This document shows positions 45,315 through 53,206 of a stretch of DNA of 64,000 nucleotides, one piece after another. Position numbers and translations under genes: made by a program. The first letter of the stretch is position 1. Each line of letters begins with the position of its first letter. The notes under the pieces were generated by a model. It was given only the letters and a program-made list of their open reading frames with translations, made no database searches and was not told where the DNA came from. The stretch lies in NCBI RefSeq assembly GCF_021026375.1, contig NZ_JAJNDB010000002.1, positions 62,001 through 126,000 of the forward strand. Direction: 5' to 3'. This DNA comes from Actinomycetospora endophytica. Lineage in GTDB: Bacteria > Actinomycetota > Actinomycetes > Mycobacteriales > Pseudonocardiaceae.

Positions 45315-46331
45315 ATGAGCACTGCCCACGAGGTCCACCTGGTCCGCCGCCCCCACGGCTTCCCCGACGCCGACGACTTCCGCCTCGTCGAACGCGAGCT
45401 CGGAGAGCCCGGGCCGGGCGAGGCCGCCGTCGTCAACCGCGCGTTCTCCGTCGACCCGTACATGCGTGGCCGGATGAACGACGTGCCGTCCTACGTCGCG
45501 CCGTTCGGGCTGGACGAGGCGATGGACGGCCGCTCGGTCGGCGAGGTCTCGGCCGTCGGCGACGGGGTCACCGACCTCGCCGCCGGGGACCTGGTGCTGG
45601 GCAACCTCGCGTGGCGCGACCGCGGGATCGCGAAGGCCAAGCACCTGCAGAAGGTCCCGGACGTCGAGGGTGTCGACCCGAAGGCCTACCTCGGCGTGCT
45701 CGGCGCGCCGGGGCTCACCGCCTGGGTCGGGCTGCTGGACAAGGCGTCGTTCCAGCCCGGGGACGCGGTCTTCGTCTCCGGCGCGGCCGGGGCGGTGGGC
45801 AGCCTCGTCGGGCAGATCGCGAAGGCCAAGGGCGCGTCACGCGTGGTGGGCAGCGCGGGCAGCGCCGAGAAGGTCAGGTGGCTGACCGACGAGCTCGGCT
45901 TCGACGCCGCGTTCAACTATCGCGATGCCCCCGTGCTCGACCAGCTGGAGAAGGCGATGCCCTCCGGCCTGGACGTGTACTTCGACAACGTCGGCGCGGA
46001 CCACCTCGAGGCCGCGATCGACGTCGCGAACGATCACGCGCGGGTGGCCGCCTGCGGGGCGATCGCGCACTACAACGACACCGCGGAGGACCTCACGCCC
46101 GGCCCGCGGAACCTGTTCAAGATCGTCAAGAAGCGGCTGTCGATCCAGGGCTTCATCGTCACCGACTCGCTGGACCGGTTCCCGCCGTTCCTGGAGGAGG
46201 TCACGCCGTGGGTGGCCCAGGGTCGGGTGCGGTTCTCGGAGACGGTCGTGTCGGGCGTGGACCACGCGGTCGAGGCCTTCCAGGGGCTCCTGCGCGGGGA
46301 GAACACCGGGAAGATGCTGGTCACGCCCTAG
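45315..46331 (+). CDS. zinc-independent NADP-dependent oxidoreductase (alkenal/enone reductase-like MDR)
   Basis: The product is 338 aa. Motifs are VDPYMRGRMND, LGVLGAPGLTAWVGLLDKA, the nucleotide loop VFVSGAAGAVGSLVGQIAKAKG, and GLDVYFDNVGADHLEAAID followed by ACGAIAHYND. These define the leukotriene-B4 12-hydroxydehydrogenase/CurA branch of medium-chain reductases, which reduce alpha,beta-unsaturated carbonyls. There is no zinc-binding site. The TAG stop is the edge of family A copy 5. It is divergent from the HAIR-controlled Clp gene, so it could share stress-related expression (inference). Confidence 0.92.
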   Translation: MSTAHEVHLVRRPHGFPDADDFRLVERELGEPGPGEAAVVNRAFSVDPYMRGRMNDVPSYVAPFGLDEAMDGRSVGEVSAVGDGVTDLAAGDLVLGNLAWRDRGIAKAKHLQKVPDVEGVDPKAYLGVLGAPGLTAWVGLLDKASFQPGDAVFVSGAAGAVGSLVGQIAKAKGASRVVGSAGSAEKVRWLTDELGFDAAFNYRDAPVLDQLEKAMPSGLDVYFDNVGADHLEAAIDVANDHARVAACGAIAHYNDTAEDLTPGPRNLFKIVKKRLSIQGFIVTDSLDRFPPFLEEVTPWVAQGRVRFSETVVSGVDHAVEAFQGLLRGENTGKMLVTP

Positions 46332-46400
46332 GTGCCTGCGGCTCGTGAGCAGTAATTGCTGCTCTGGCGTCAATTACTGCTCACGAGCGCGGAGCGCACC
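46329..46400. repeat. family A palindromic repeat, copy 5
   Basis: A 72-bp palindrome. The inner stem GCTCGTGAGCAGTAATTG (46341-46358) pairs perfectly with 46371-46388 (18 bp, 12-nt loop). The left TAG ends the oxidoreductase. The right core TTA (46374-46376) is the TAA stop of the MFS gene, whose C-terminus ALRAREQ is read from the repeat. Confidence 0.95.
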
Positions 46401-47927
46401 GGGCCCGAGCTCGACGTCCACCCGACCGGGCGCGGCCCGCTGCGCGAGCGGGGCGTGGTCCGGCGCGGCGCACACCAGCAGGCAGGGGATCGGTGGCACG
46501 TCCAGCTCGTAGCCCCCCGCCTCGTCGGTGCGTGTCGCGCCGAGCTGGCGGCCGTCGTCGCCGACCAGGGTGATGGTGGCGCCGGTGAGCGGGGTCCCGC
46601 CGCCGGTGCGCACGACGCCGCGCAGGGTCGGGCGGACGCCGGCCGGTCGGCCTTCGGACTGATGCGTGAGTGGCGCCGTTCGCTCGTCAGATGACAGCGA
46701 TGCGTCACTGCTGACGACGGCGGCGGGTGGGTCGGCCGACCCCGACGCCGACCCCACGTGCCGGTTCCGCGCCGCCCCGATCCCCGCGAGCGCGAGCGGC
46801 ACCAGCAGCACCATCAGCGTGATGATCGGCGCCGTCCAGCTCCCGGTCGCGTCGTGGATCGCCCCGAGCGCGAGGGGGCCGGCCGCGGCGAGCACGTAGC
46901 CCACGCCCTGCGCCATCCCCGAGAGCTCGGACGTGTGTGCGGCGTCGGGGGAGCGCAGCGTGATCAGCGTCAGGCCGAGGCTGATCCCGACCCCCTGACC
47001 CAGCCCGATCAGCACCATCCACAGCGGCGCCAGGGCCCCGGGCGCCAACAGAAGCCCGAGGTAGCCGACCACCCAGAGCGTGATCAACAGCGCGACCAGG
47101 TGGTGCTGGGTGCGGCTGCGCGCCGCGAGTACCGGGGTGACCGCCGAGGTCACCAGCGAGGACAGCCCGGCGACCGAGAGCAGCAGCCCGGCGGCGGTCG
47201 GCGTCCGGCCCTCGTCGACGAAGATCGTCGGAGCCCACGCCGTGAGCGCGTAGAACTGCAGCGACTGCAGGCCCATGACCAGCGTGACCTGCCACGCCAG
47301 CGGGCTGTTCCACAGTCCCCGTACCGGAGCGGCGGGCGCGGCCGGCGGCTCGGCCGCGGCATGGCGCCGCGCGCGCACCACCCAGGGGAGCCAGAGCACT
47401 ACCCCGAGCGCCACGAGCACCGCCCACAGCGCCAACGACGGCCGCCAGCCCAGTCCCGTCGCGTGCTCGACCGGCACCATCACCGCGGCGGCCAGGGCAC
47501 CGCCGCCGGAGATCATCGTCGAGTAGGCGCCGGTCATCACGCCGGTGCGGTGCCGGAAGTCGCGCTTAACGACGACGGGCATGAGTGTGTTGCCGATCGC
47601 GATCGCGATCCCGGCCAGCACGCTCCCCGCGAGCAGGGCCCCCAGCGTGGGAACCAGCCGCACGAGGATGCCCGCGGTCAGGACGAGCAGTGCCGCCAGC
47701 AGCGCGGTCTCGAGCCCGATCCGGCGCGCCAGCCGGCCCGCGAACGGCGCGAGCAGCCCGAAGCAGAGCACCGGCAGCGTCGTGAGCAGCCCGCCGACCG
47801 CGCCGCCGATCCCGAGGTCGTCGCGGATCTGCGAGAGCAACGGCGACACCGCGACGACGGCCGGGCGCAGGTTGAGAGCGATCAGCAGGACGGCGACGAC
47901 GAGCGCCACGGTCCGGGCCCGGCTCAC
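46374..47927 (-). CDS. MFS transporter fused to a C-terminal carboxypeptidase-regulatory-like domain
   Basis: The product is 517 aa from a GTG overlapping the GntR stop. Residues 1 to about 395 form a 12-helix CynX/NimT-type MFS transporter (LLIALNLRPAVVAVSPLLSQ; GIAIGNTLMPVVVKRDF; GLGQGVGISLGLTLITLRSP). After a linker comes an extra beta-sandwich unit, LRGVVRTGGGTPLTGATITL then VGDDGRQLGATRTDEAGGYELDVPP, typical of CarboxypepD_reg domains. The linker (SSDASLSSDERTAPLTHQSEG region) is encoded by family B copy 4 and the C-terminal ALRAREQ by family A copy 5. GntR control is likely. Cargo unknown. Confidence 0.88.
   Translation of the reverse strand: MSRARTVALVVAVLLIALNLRPAVVAVSPLLSQIRDDLGIGGAVGGLLTTLPVLCFGLLAPFAGRLARRIGLETALLAALLVLTAGILVRLVPTLGALLAGSVLAGIAIAIGNTLMPVVVKRDFRHRTGVMTGAYSTMISGGGALAAAVMVPVEHATGLGWRPSLALWAVLVALGVVLWLPWVVRARRHAAAEPPAAPAAPVRGLWNSPLAWQVTLVMGLQSLQFYALTAWAPTIFVDEGRTPTAAGLLLSVAGLSSLVTSAVTPVLAARSRTQHHLVALLITLWVVGYLGLLLAPGALAPLWMVLIGLGQGVGISLGLTLITLRSPDAAHTSELSGMAQGVGYVLAAAGPLALGAIHDATGSWTAPIITLMVLLVPLALAGIGAARNRHVGSASGSADPPAAVVSSDASLSSDERTAPLTHQSEGRPAGVRPTLRGVVRTGGGTPLTGATITLVGDDGRQLGATRTDEAGGYELDVPPIPCLLVCAAPDHAPLAQRAAPGRVDVELGPGALRAREQ
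46661..46715 (-). repeat. family B palindromic repeat, copy 4 (inside the MFS gene)
   Basis: The sequence around GTGGCGCCGTTCGCTCGTCAG and ATGACAGCGATGCGTCACTGCTGAC matches the right half of the copy at 61318-61395. It encodes the linker between the MFS and the beta-sandwich domain. Confidence 0.6.
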
Positions 47928-48613
47928 GACTGCCCGCCGAGCAGGGCGAGGAGCTCGTCGAGCAGGGCGTCGGAGGCCCGGCCGGCGGCGTCCGGGTCCC
48001 CGTTGCGGATCGCGTCGACGAGGTCGGTGTGGACGTGGAACGCGGGCGTCCCCACTGCGTGCTGCTCGTCGACGGTGATCCGGATCGTCGCGACGAGCGC
48101 GTCGCCGAGGTGGTCGAGCAGGTCCGAGAGCACGGGGTTGTGGGCGGCCGCGGCGACCCGGCGATGGAACTCGAGGTCGCCGCGCACGAAGCCGTCGCGG
48201 TCGTCGGCGGCGGCCAGCTCGTGCTGGCGGGCGAGGGCCTCGGTGAGCCCGGCGAGGTCGTCGTCGGTGCGGTTGCGGGCGGCGAGGCGCGCGGCCTCCC
48301 GCTCGAGACCCCGTCGCACCTCGAGGACGTGGCGGGCGTCGGCGCGGCGGACGTAGCGGTCGAGGGCGGCGCCGAGCCCGCTGGCCGCCCGCACCCAGGT
48401 CCCGTCGCCCTGGCGGACCTCGAGCATCCCGGAGTGCGCGAGCGCGCGGACCGCCTCGCGCACCGAGTTCCGCCCGACGCCGAGCGCGACGACCAGTTCC
48501 GGTTCCGGCGGGATCCGCGTGCCCACCGGCCACTCCCCGGAGACGACCATCGTCTCCATCTGGGTGATCACGTCGCCGATGACGCTCGCGCGCCGAGGGG
48601 TCTCCAGGGGCAC
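47924..48613 (-). CDS. FadR/GntR-family transcriptional regulator
   Basis: The product is 229 aa from GTG 48613 (AGGA 7 nt upstream; ATG 48634 is the alternative). The wHTH reads SVIGDVITQMETMVVSGEWPVG, then PEPELVVALGVGRNSVREAVRALAHSGMLEVRQGDGTWV. The FCD effector domain has the metal-site pattern RRGLEREAARLAA, DLEFHRRVAAAAHN and FHVHTDLVDAI. Its stop overlaps the MFS start, so the two form an operon. CAGACAT-N11-ATGTCTG surrounds the start region and could be its own operator. Confidence 0.9.
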   Translation of the reverse strand: MPLETPRRASVIGDVITQMETMVVSGEWPVGTRIPPEPELVVALGVGRNSVREAVRALAHSGMLEVRQGDGTWVRAASGLGAALDRYVRRADARHVLEVRRGLEREAARLAARNRTDDDLAGLTEALARQHELAAADDRDGFVRGDLEFHRRVAAAAHNPVLSDLLDHLGDALVATIRITVDEQHAVGTPAFHVHTDLVDAIRNGDPDAAGRASDALLDELLALLGGQS

Positions 48614-48638
48614 CCAGACATCCTGACATCCCATGTCT
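48614..48638. promoter_or_regulatory. inverted repeat at the GntR start (candidate operator)
   Basis: CAGACAT (48614-48620) and ATGTCTG (48632-48638) flank 11 bp with a further GACATCC. It overlaps the probable ribosome-binding site of the regulator and fits GntR autoregulation. Confidence 0.5.
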
Positions 48639-48673
48639 GACGGCGAGAAGACCGCGACGCGGTGCTGCGGGTC

Positions 48674-50617
48674 TCAGGGGTGCTGCTTCGACCCCGACGA
48701 GCGCTTGCCGCCCTTGTGCTGCTGCGAGGTCGCCGGGGTGTTGCCGGTGCCGACGGCGTCGGCGAGCGAGCGCAGGTCGAACGAGACGAAGTCCCGGCTC
48801 GAGGTCTGCAGGTAGTGCTGCGCCCCGACCTGCTCGCCCGGGAAGAGCTGGAACGCGTCGGGCCGCGGCTGGCCGGTCGGGTGGAAGTAGGCGCCGGACA
48901 CCCACGCCGGGTTGATGTCGAGCTCCATCCCGCGCACCGCGCCCGCCGAGCGGAGGATGTCGCCGAGGGTGCAGACCGACAGCGCCGGACCGCCCACGTA
49001 GATCTCCGCCCCCGTCGCGGTGACGCCGAACGCGGACCGGTTGATGTAGGCCGCCTGCCCGACGGTCGAGCCCCACTCGGCGGTGCCGCCGGTCGCGCAG
49101 GTCGGGTTCACCGTGCCGTGGTCGACCAGCGGGATCAGGTTCTGCCGCACCGCGGCGACGTTCGAGGACATCTTCACCTCGGTGCCCCACGCGCCGACGT
49201 CCGTCGTCCCGTTCTTGTTGATCACCAGGCTCGCGGCGCCGGGCACCAACGGTCGGGCCTCCTTGCCGTCGAGGTACCAGCCCCCGTGGCTGTCGCCCTG
49301 CAACCGGAAGCCCGCCGAGAAGGCGTCGACGACCGTGCGCTGCTCGTTCGAGTCGACCGAGGTGGGCACCGGCCAGGTGCCGCCCGGGTCCTCGGTGCCG
49401 GGGTGCAGCACGCCGCGCACGAGCGTCGGGTCCATCCACAGCACGCCGACGAGGAACGACGTGTGGGCCGCGTCCGGGCGCACCGTCGTCAGGCGCACCG
49501 CGTCGCCGTGCGGGGTGGAGACCACCGGCTGCCACTGGCCCTCGCCCGGCAGCGGCGCCAGGCCGGCCGGCGGGGAGAGCGGCGGCGGTGCGGGACTGCC
49601 TCCGGGGTGATCGGCGACCGCCCCGTTCGCGTGCGGGATGCCGCCGGCCGGGGTGCCGCCGGTCGCGGGCTGGTCGAGGTCGTACTGCCGCGCCTCGAGC
49701 CACGTCACCATCGGACCGAAGCCGTGGTCGCGACCCCACTCGGCGAGCCGGGCCGCCACGGTGTCCGATCCGGGCCGGGTGAGTGCGTGGATCAGCGACG
49801 GGGCGGAGATCGCGGCGAGGAGCACGACGACGACGGCGAGTGCGGCCAGGCTGCGCCGCAGCCACCGGGTGTGCGGGATGAGGTGGGACCGGCGGCGGGG
49901 CTTCTCCGGGACCGGGATCGCCGTCGTGTCGTCGTCGGCGGCGTCGGTCTCGGAGGTGCCGTCGCCGGGGTCGGCTCCGTCGTCGGTCCCGGTCGGGTCG
50001 GTCTCGACGGTGCCCGTCGGGGCGGTGGTCGCGCCGACGGGCGCAGCGACGGCGGCGACGGGGACCGTGCCCGCGTCCATCGATTCGTCGCCGGTCTCGG
50101 CGGCGGTGCCCGGCTCGGCCTCCGGGCCGGCGCCCGCCCCGGTCTCGCCCGGCGCGGGGAGTCCCTCGGTCGGCTGGGGCTCGTCCGGCGTGGGGAGTGC
50201 CGTGGTCGGCTCGGCCTGCTCGGGTGCGGGGAGCGCCTCCGTGGGCGCGACGGGGACGGTGCCGGTGTCCGCCGACCCGTCGTCGGGCTCCTCGTCGTCG
50301 TCGGACTCGGTGGCGGAGTCGGTCTCGGTGGCTGAGTGCGCCGACCCGTCGTCGTGCTCGTCGTCCGCGGGCTCCGTCTCGCCGGTCCCGTCGTCCACGG
50401 GGAGCGCGGTGGTCTCCGGCTCGGGGCGGCCGGCGTCCGTGGGGTCGGCCTGGTCCTCCGGCGCCTCGTCCTCGGGGTCCCGGACCGCCGCGGTGGCCAC
50501 CGTCGGCACGTCGAGGGCGTCCTCGTCCGCGGCCGGGCGGTCGTCGTGGGAGACGTCGACCCGCTCGGTCGGTCCGGTGTCCGGGGCCGCCAGGCCGGAC
50601 GATGGATGAGGGGCCAT
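48674..50617 (-). CDS. membrane-anchored phosphodiester glycosidase-like protein with long acidic cytoplasmic tail
   Basis: The product is 647 aa. Residues 1 to about 235 are low-complexity acidic (Asp/Glu/Thr/Pro) with recurring GTVPVA, TTALP and EGLPAP-type units. A basic KPRRRSH...RWLRR stretch then leads into one membrane helix (SLAALAVVVVLLAAISAPSL). The exported 380 residues match the phosphodiester-glycosidase (DUF2233/NAGPA-like) fold, with FRLQGDSHGGWYLDGKEARP, AAYINRSAFGVTATGAEIYV and a GMELDINPAWVSG segment. The substrate is probably a cell-envelope sugar phosphodiester (inference). The C-terminus is basic (KGGKRSSGSKQHP). It is not in an operon. Confidence 0.8.
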   Translation of the reverse strand: MAPHPSSGLAAPDTGPTERVDVSHDDRPAADEDALDVPTVATAAVRDPEDEAPEDQADPTDAGRPEPETTALPVDDGTGETEPADDEHDDGSAHSATETDSATESDDDEEPDDGSADTGTVPVAPTEALPAPEQAEPTTALPTPDEPQPTEGLPAPGETGAGAGPEAEPGTAAETGDESMDAGTVPVAAVAAPVGATTAPTGTVETDPTGTDDGADPGDGTSETDAADDDTTAIPVPEKPRRRSHLIPHTRWLRRSLAALAVVVVLLAAISAPSLIHALTRPGSDTVAARLAEWGRDHGFGPMVTWLEARQYDLDQPATGGTPAGGIPHANGAVADHPGGSPAPPPLSPPAGLAPLPGEGQWQPVVSTPHGDAVRLTTVRPDAAHTSFLVGVLWMDPTLVRGVLHPGTEDPGGTWPVPTSVDSNEQRTVVDAFSAGFRLQGDSHGGWYLDGKEARPLVPGAASLVINKNGTTDVGAWGTEVKMSSNVAAVRQNLIPLVDHGTVNPTCATGGTAEWGSTVGQAAYINRSAFGVTATGAEIYVGGPALSVCTLGDILRSAGAVRGMELDINPAWVSGAYFHPTGQPRPDAFQLFPGEQVGAQHYLQTSSRDFVSFDLRSLADAVGTGNTPATSQQHKGGKRSSGSKQHP

Positions 50618-50832
50618 GACAGCTCATCGTCCACGTGACCTGCGGCGTGACCGTGAAGCCCCCCGCCGTGTGGGTCTTCCCGCCGACTCCGGACGGCCCG
50701 GTTGAGCCCGGTTCGTCCCGGGTTGTGACCGAAGCTCCGGTGCCCGCGGACCAAGATCGTGAAGCGTGTGAGAAAAGCCCCTGTGGACCGAACGGTCCGC
50801 CTCAGGCGTCGCGATCATGCACGGCCCCGAAC

Positions 50833-50884
50833 CGAGCGAAGGGCCCCGTCGATCGATCTACTCGACCGAAGGGGCCCTTTGCTC
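50833..50884. terminator. hairpin terminator after the MaoC gene
   Basis: GAGCGAAGGGCCCC (50834-50847) pairs with GGGGCCCTTTGCTC near 50871-50884, with an inner TCGA helix. It lies 20 bp after the MaoC stop on the minus strand and shares its first 14 bp with the Clp terminator. The remaining sequence up to 50617 has no gene and should hold the promoter of the phosphodiester glycosidase gene. Confidence 0.75.
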
Positions 50885-50904
50885 AGAACGGACCGGAAGA
50901 GCGC

Positions 50905-51759
50905 CTACGCCGGACGCACCGTCAGCAGCAGGTGGTCCTTGCCCTTCGTCGACCGCAGCACGGCGTCCCAGCCGTCCTTCGCCGCCGCCGTGTAGAGCAG
51001 CGCCGTCGACGGGGTGCGAAGCGGCGCACGGAACACCGCGTCGACGGTCGATGCCGGGTCGTAGCGCCCGGACAGCGCCGCGAGCACCCGCGCCTTCGAC
51101 CACATGCCGTGCGCGATCGTCCCCGGCATCCCGAACGCCCGGGCCGCGAGCCCGTTCACGTGGATCGGGTTCACGTCGCCCGAGACCGCCGCGTAGCGCC
51201 GCCCGATGTCGCCCGGCACCTTCCACACCGCGTGCGGCCGCTTCCCGACGACGGGTGCGGGCTCCGGCGGCGCGGGCTCCGCGGCATCGTCCGCCGACGC
51301 CCCGCGCACGAAGTAGGTCGAGCGCGACGACCACGTACCCGCACCGTCGCCGGTGTCGATCGACGAGACCAGGTCGACCTGGGCACCCTTGGGGTGGGCG
51401 ACCAGTCGCTCGGCGTGGACGGCCAGCCGCAGCGGCTCGCCCACCTCGAGCGAGCGCCGCTGGGTGATGACGTTGCGCAGGTGCACCATGCCCGGCGCGG
51501 GCAGCGGGAACTCGCGGTCGGTCATCAGCCGCATCTGCAGCGGGAACGCCAGCATGTGGGGGTAGGTCAGCGGGACGTCGCCGCCGACCCGGAACCCGCA
51601 CACGTGCGCGTAGTCGGCCACCGCGTCGGCGGAGATCGACACCCCGGCGAGCTCGAGCGTGCGGTCGGGCAGCGTGTCCCCGCCCGAGCGTGCGGTGAGC
51701 AGCGCCCGTCCGTACAGCGCGCCGAGGGTCGGCGGCGCGTCGAGTGTCTCCGTGTTCAT
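50905..51759 (-). CDS. htdX: MaoC-family (R)-hydratase, HtdX-like
   Basis: The product is 284 aa with a double hotdog fold. The hydratase-2 motif YAAVSGDVNPIHVNGLAARAFGMPGTIAHGMW (D-x-N-P-x-H) lies in the C-terminal half; the N-terminal half has VSISADAVADYAHVCGFRVG. It hydrates 2-enoyl-CoA or dehydrates 3-hydroxyacyl thioesters. The order hydratase-FabG4-FadA2 matches the Mycobacterium tuberculosis Rv0241c-Rv0243 region. Its Shine-Dalgarno AGGGGAG is formed by the end of the 16-bp core repeat at 51770-51785, so the repeat contributes the ribosome-binding site. Confidence 0.9.
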   Translation of the reverse strand: MNTETLDAPPTLGALYGRALLTARSGGDTLPDRTLELAGVSISADAVADYAHVCGFRVGGDVPLTYPHMLAFPLQMRLMTDREFPLPAPGMVHLRNVITQRRSLEVGEPLRLAVHAERLVAHPKGAQVDLVSSIDTGDGAGTWSSRSTYFVRGASADDAAEPAPPEPAPVVGKRPHAVWKVPGDIGRRYAAVSGDVNPIHVNGLAARAFGMPGTIAHGMWSKARVLAALSGRYDPASTVDAVFRAPLRTPSTALLYTAAAKDGWDAVLRSTKGKDHLLLTVRPA

Positions 51760-51769
51760 GGTCGAGCTC

Positions 51770-51789
51770 CCCTATCGGCGTGCTCCCCT
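51770..51789 (-). repeat. 20-bp repeat identical to 761-780, providing a ribosome-binding site
   Basis: CCCTATCGGCGTGCTCCCCT on the plus strand. Read on the minus strand it ends ...GATAGGG followed by GAG, the Shine-Dalgarno sequence 7 nt before the MaoC ATG. It lies in the 52-bp gap between the fabG4 and MaoC genes. Confidence 0.85.
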
Positions 51790-51811
51790 GAATGCTGCGT
51801 CTCCGTCGCCA

Positions 51812-53197
51812 TCACGCCCCCAGCAGATTCTGGCCGCACACCCGCAGGACCTGGCCGTTCACCGCGTACGAGGCGCCCTGCGCGAAGTACGCGATGGTCT
51901 CGGCGACGTCGACCGGCAGCCCGCCCTGCGTGAGCGACGACAGCCGCCGCCCGGCCTCGCGGGTCCCGACCGGCATCGCGGCGGTCATGTCGGTCTCGAT
52001 GAACCCGGGCGCGACCGCGTTGATCGTCGCCTTCTTCGGCGCCAGCAGCGGGGCGGTGGCCTCGACGAGACCGATGACGCCGGCCTTGGAGGAGCCGTAC
52101 GACGTCTGGCCGCGGTTGCCCGCGATCCCCGCCATCGACGACACCGTGACGATGCGCCCGCCGGGGTGGAAGCCCTGGTCGTCGGACGACGCGAGCAGCA
52201 CCTCGTCGATCGCGAGCTGCGCGTTGAGGTTGACGTCGATCACCGAGTTCCAGCGGTCGGTGTCCTGGTTGGCGAGCAGCTTGTCGCGGGTGATCCCGGC
52301 GTTGTGCACGACGATGTCGATCCCGCCGTGCCGCTTCGCGTGCTCGACGATGGCCGCGCCGGCGCCCTCGGAGGTGATGTCGAGCTGCAGCGAGGTCCCG
52401 CCGACGTCGTTGGCGGTGCGGGCCAGCGCGTCCCCGGCGGCCGGGATGTCGACGCAGACGACCGTCGCACCGTCGCGGGCCAGCGTCTTCGCCACCGTGC
52501 GCCCGATCCCGCGGGCGGCACCGGTGACGACCGCGACCTTGCCCGCGATCGGACGGTCCCAGTCGGTGCCCGACGCCGAGCCCGCGTAGCCGGCCACCGT
52601 CCCGACGTCCACCCGCTGCCCGTCGACGAACGCCGAGCGGGAGGAGAGGAAGAAGCGCAGCGTCGACTCGAGGTCGGCCCCGACAGCCTCTTCCGCGACG
52701 TGCACCAGGTTCACCGTCGCGCCGTACCGGGCCTCCTTGGCCGCGGAGCGCACCAGACCCTCGAGGGAGCGGCGCGCCGCCCGGACGGCGGGCCGGTCGG
52801 CCTCGGCGGGCACGTCACCGATCACGAGGATGCGCCCGGATGGTCCCACGCGGCGCATGACCGGCGTCAGGAACTGCTGGATCGCCGCCAGATCGGCGGG
52901 GGAGGACAGGCCGGTCGCGTCGACGATCGCCGCGGCGACCTTGGAGGTCGACGAGCCGCCGCCGATGGGCGCGTTCGGGTCCTCGTGGACCTCGACGCCG
53001 GCCTCGGTGAGCACGGCGCGCACCACCTTCGCGACGCGCCCGTTCGCGGTGGCCGTGCCGAGCAGCGCCGCGCCGGAGAGCAGCGGCTGCCCGGGCTCCC
53101 AGCGGCGCAGCTTCGGCACCGGGGGAAGGCCGACGTTGCCGGCGATCGCCTTGCCGACGCCGGAGTTGACGAAGTCGGAGTACCAGTCGTGCGACAT
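51812..53197 (-). CDS. fabG4: high-molecular-weight 3-oxoacyl thioester reductase (FabG4-like)
   Basis: The product is 461 aa, about twice the size of ordinary FabG. An N-terminal flavodoxin-like domain (1 to about 205, PVPKLRRWEPGQPLLSGAAL) precedes the SDR domain, with AVVTGAARGIGRTVAKTLA (cofactor loop), HNAGITRDKLL, and the catalytic Ser of VSSMAGIAGNRGQTSYGSSKAG with Y-x-x-x-K. HMwFabG enzymes reduce 3-oxoacyl-CoA/ACP with NADH. It is the middle gene of fadA2-fabG4-maoC, 9 bp after fadA2. Confidence 0.94.
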   Translation of the reverse strand: MSHDWYSDFVNSGVGKAIAGNVGLPPVPKLRRWEPGQPLLSGAALLGTATANGRVAKVVRAVLTEAGVEVHEDPNAPIGGGSSTSKVAAAIVDATGLSSPADLAAIQQFLTPVMRRVGPSGRILVIGDVPAEADRPAVRAARRSLEGLVRSAAKEARYGATVNLVHVAEEAVGADLESTLRFFLSSRSAFVDGQRVDVGTVAGYAGSASGTDWDRPIAGKVAVVTGAARGIGRTVAKTLARDGATVVCVDIPAAGDALARTANDVGGTSLQLDITSEGAGAAIVEHAKRHGGIDIVVHNAGITRDKLLANQDTDRWNSVIDVNLNAQLAIDEVLLASSDDQGFHPGGRIVTVSSMAGIAGNRGQTSYGSSKAGVIGLVEATAPLLAPKKATINAVAPGFIETDMTAAMPVGTREAGRRLSSLTQGGLPVDVAETIAYFAQGASYAVNGQVLRVCGQNLLGA

Positions 53198-53206
53198 GAC
53201 TACCTC

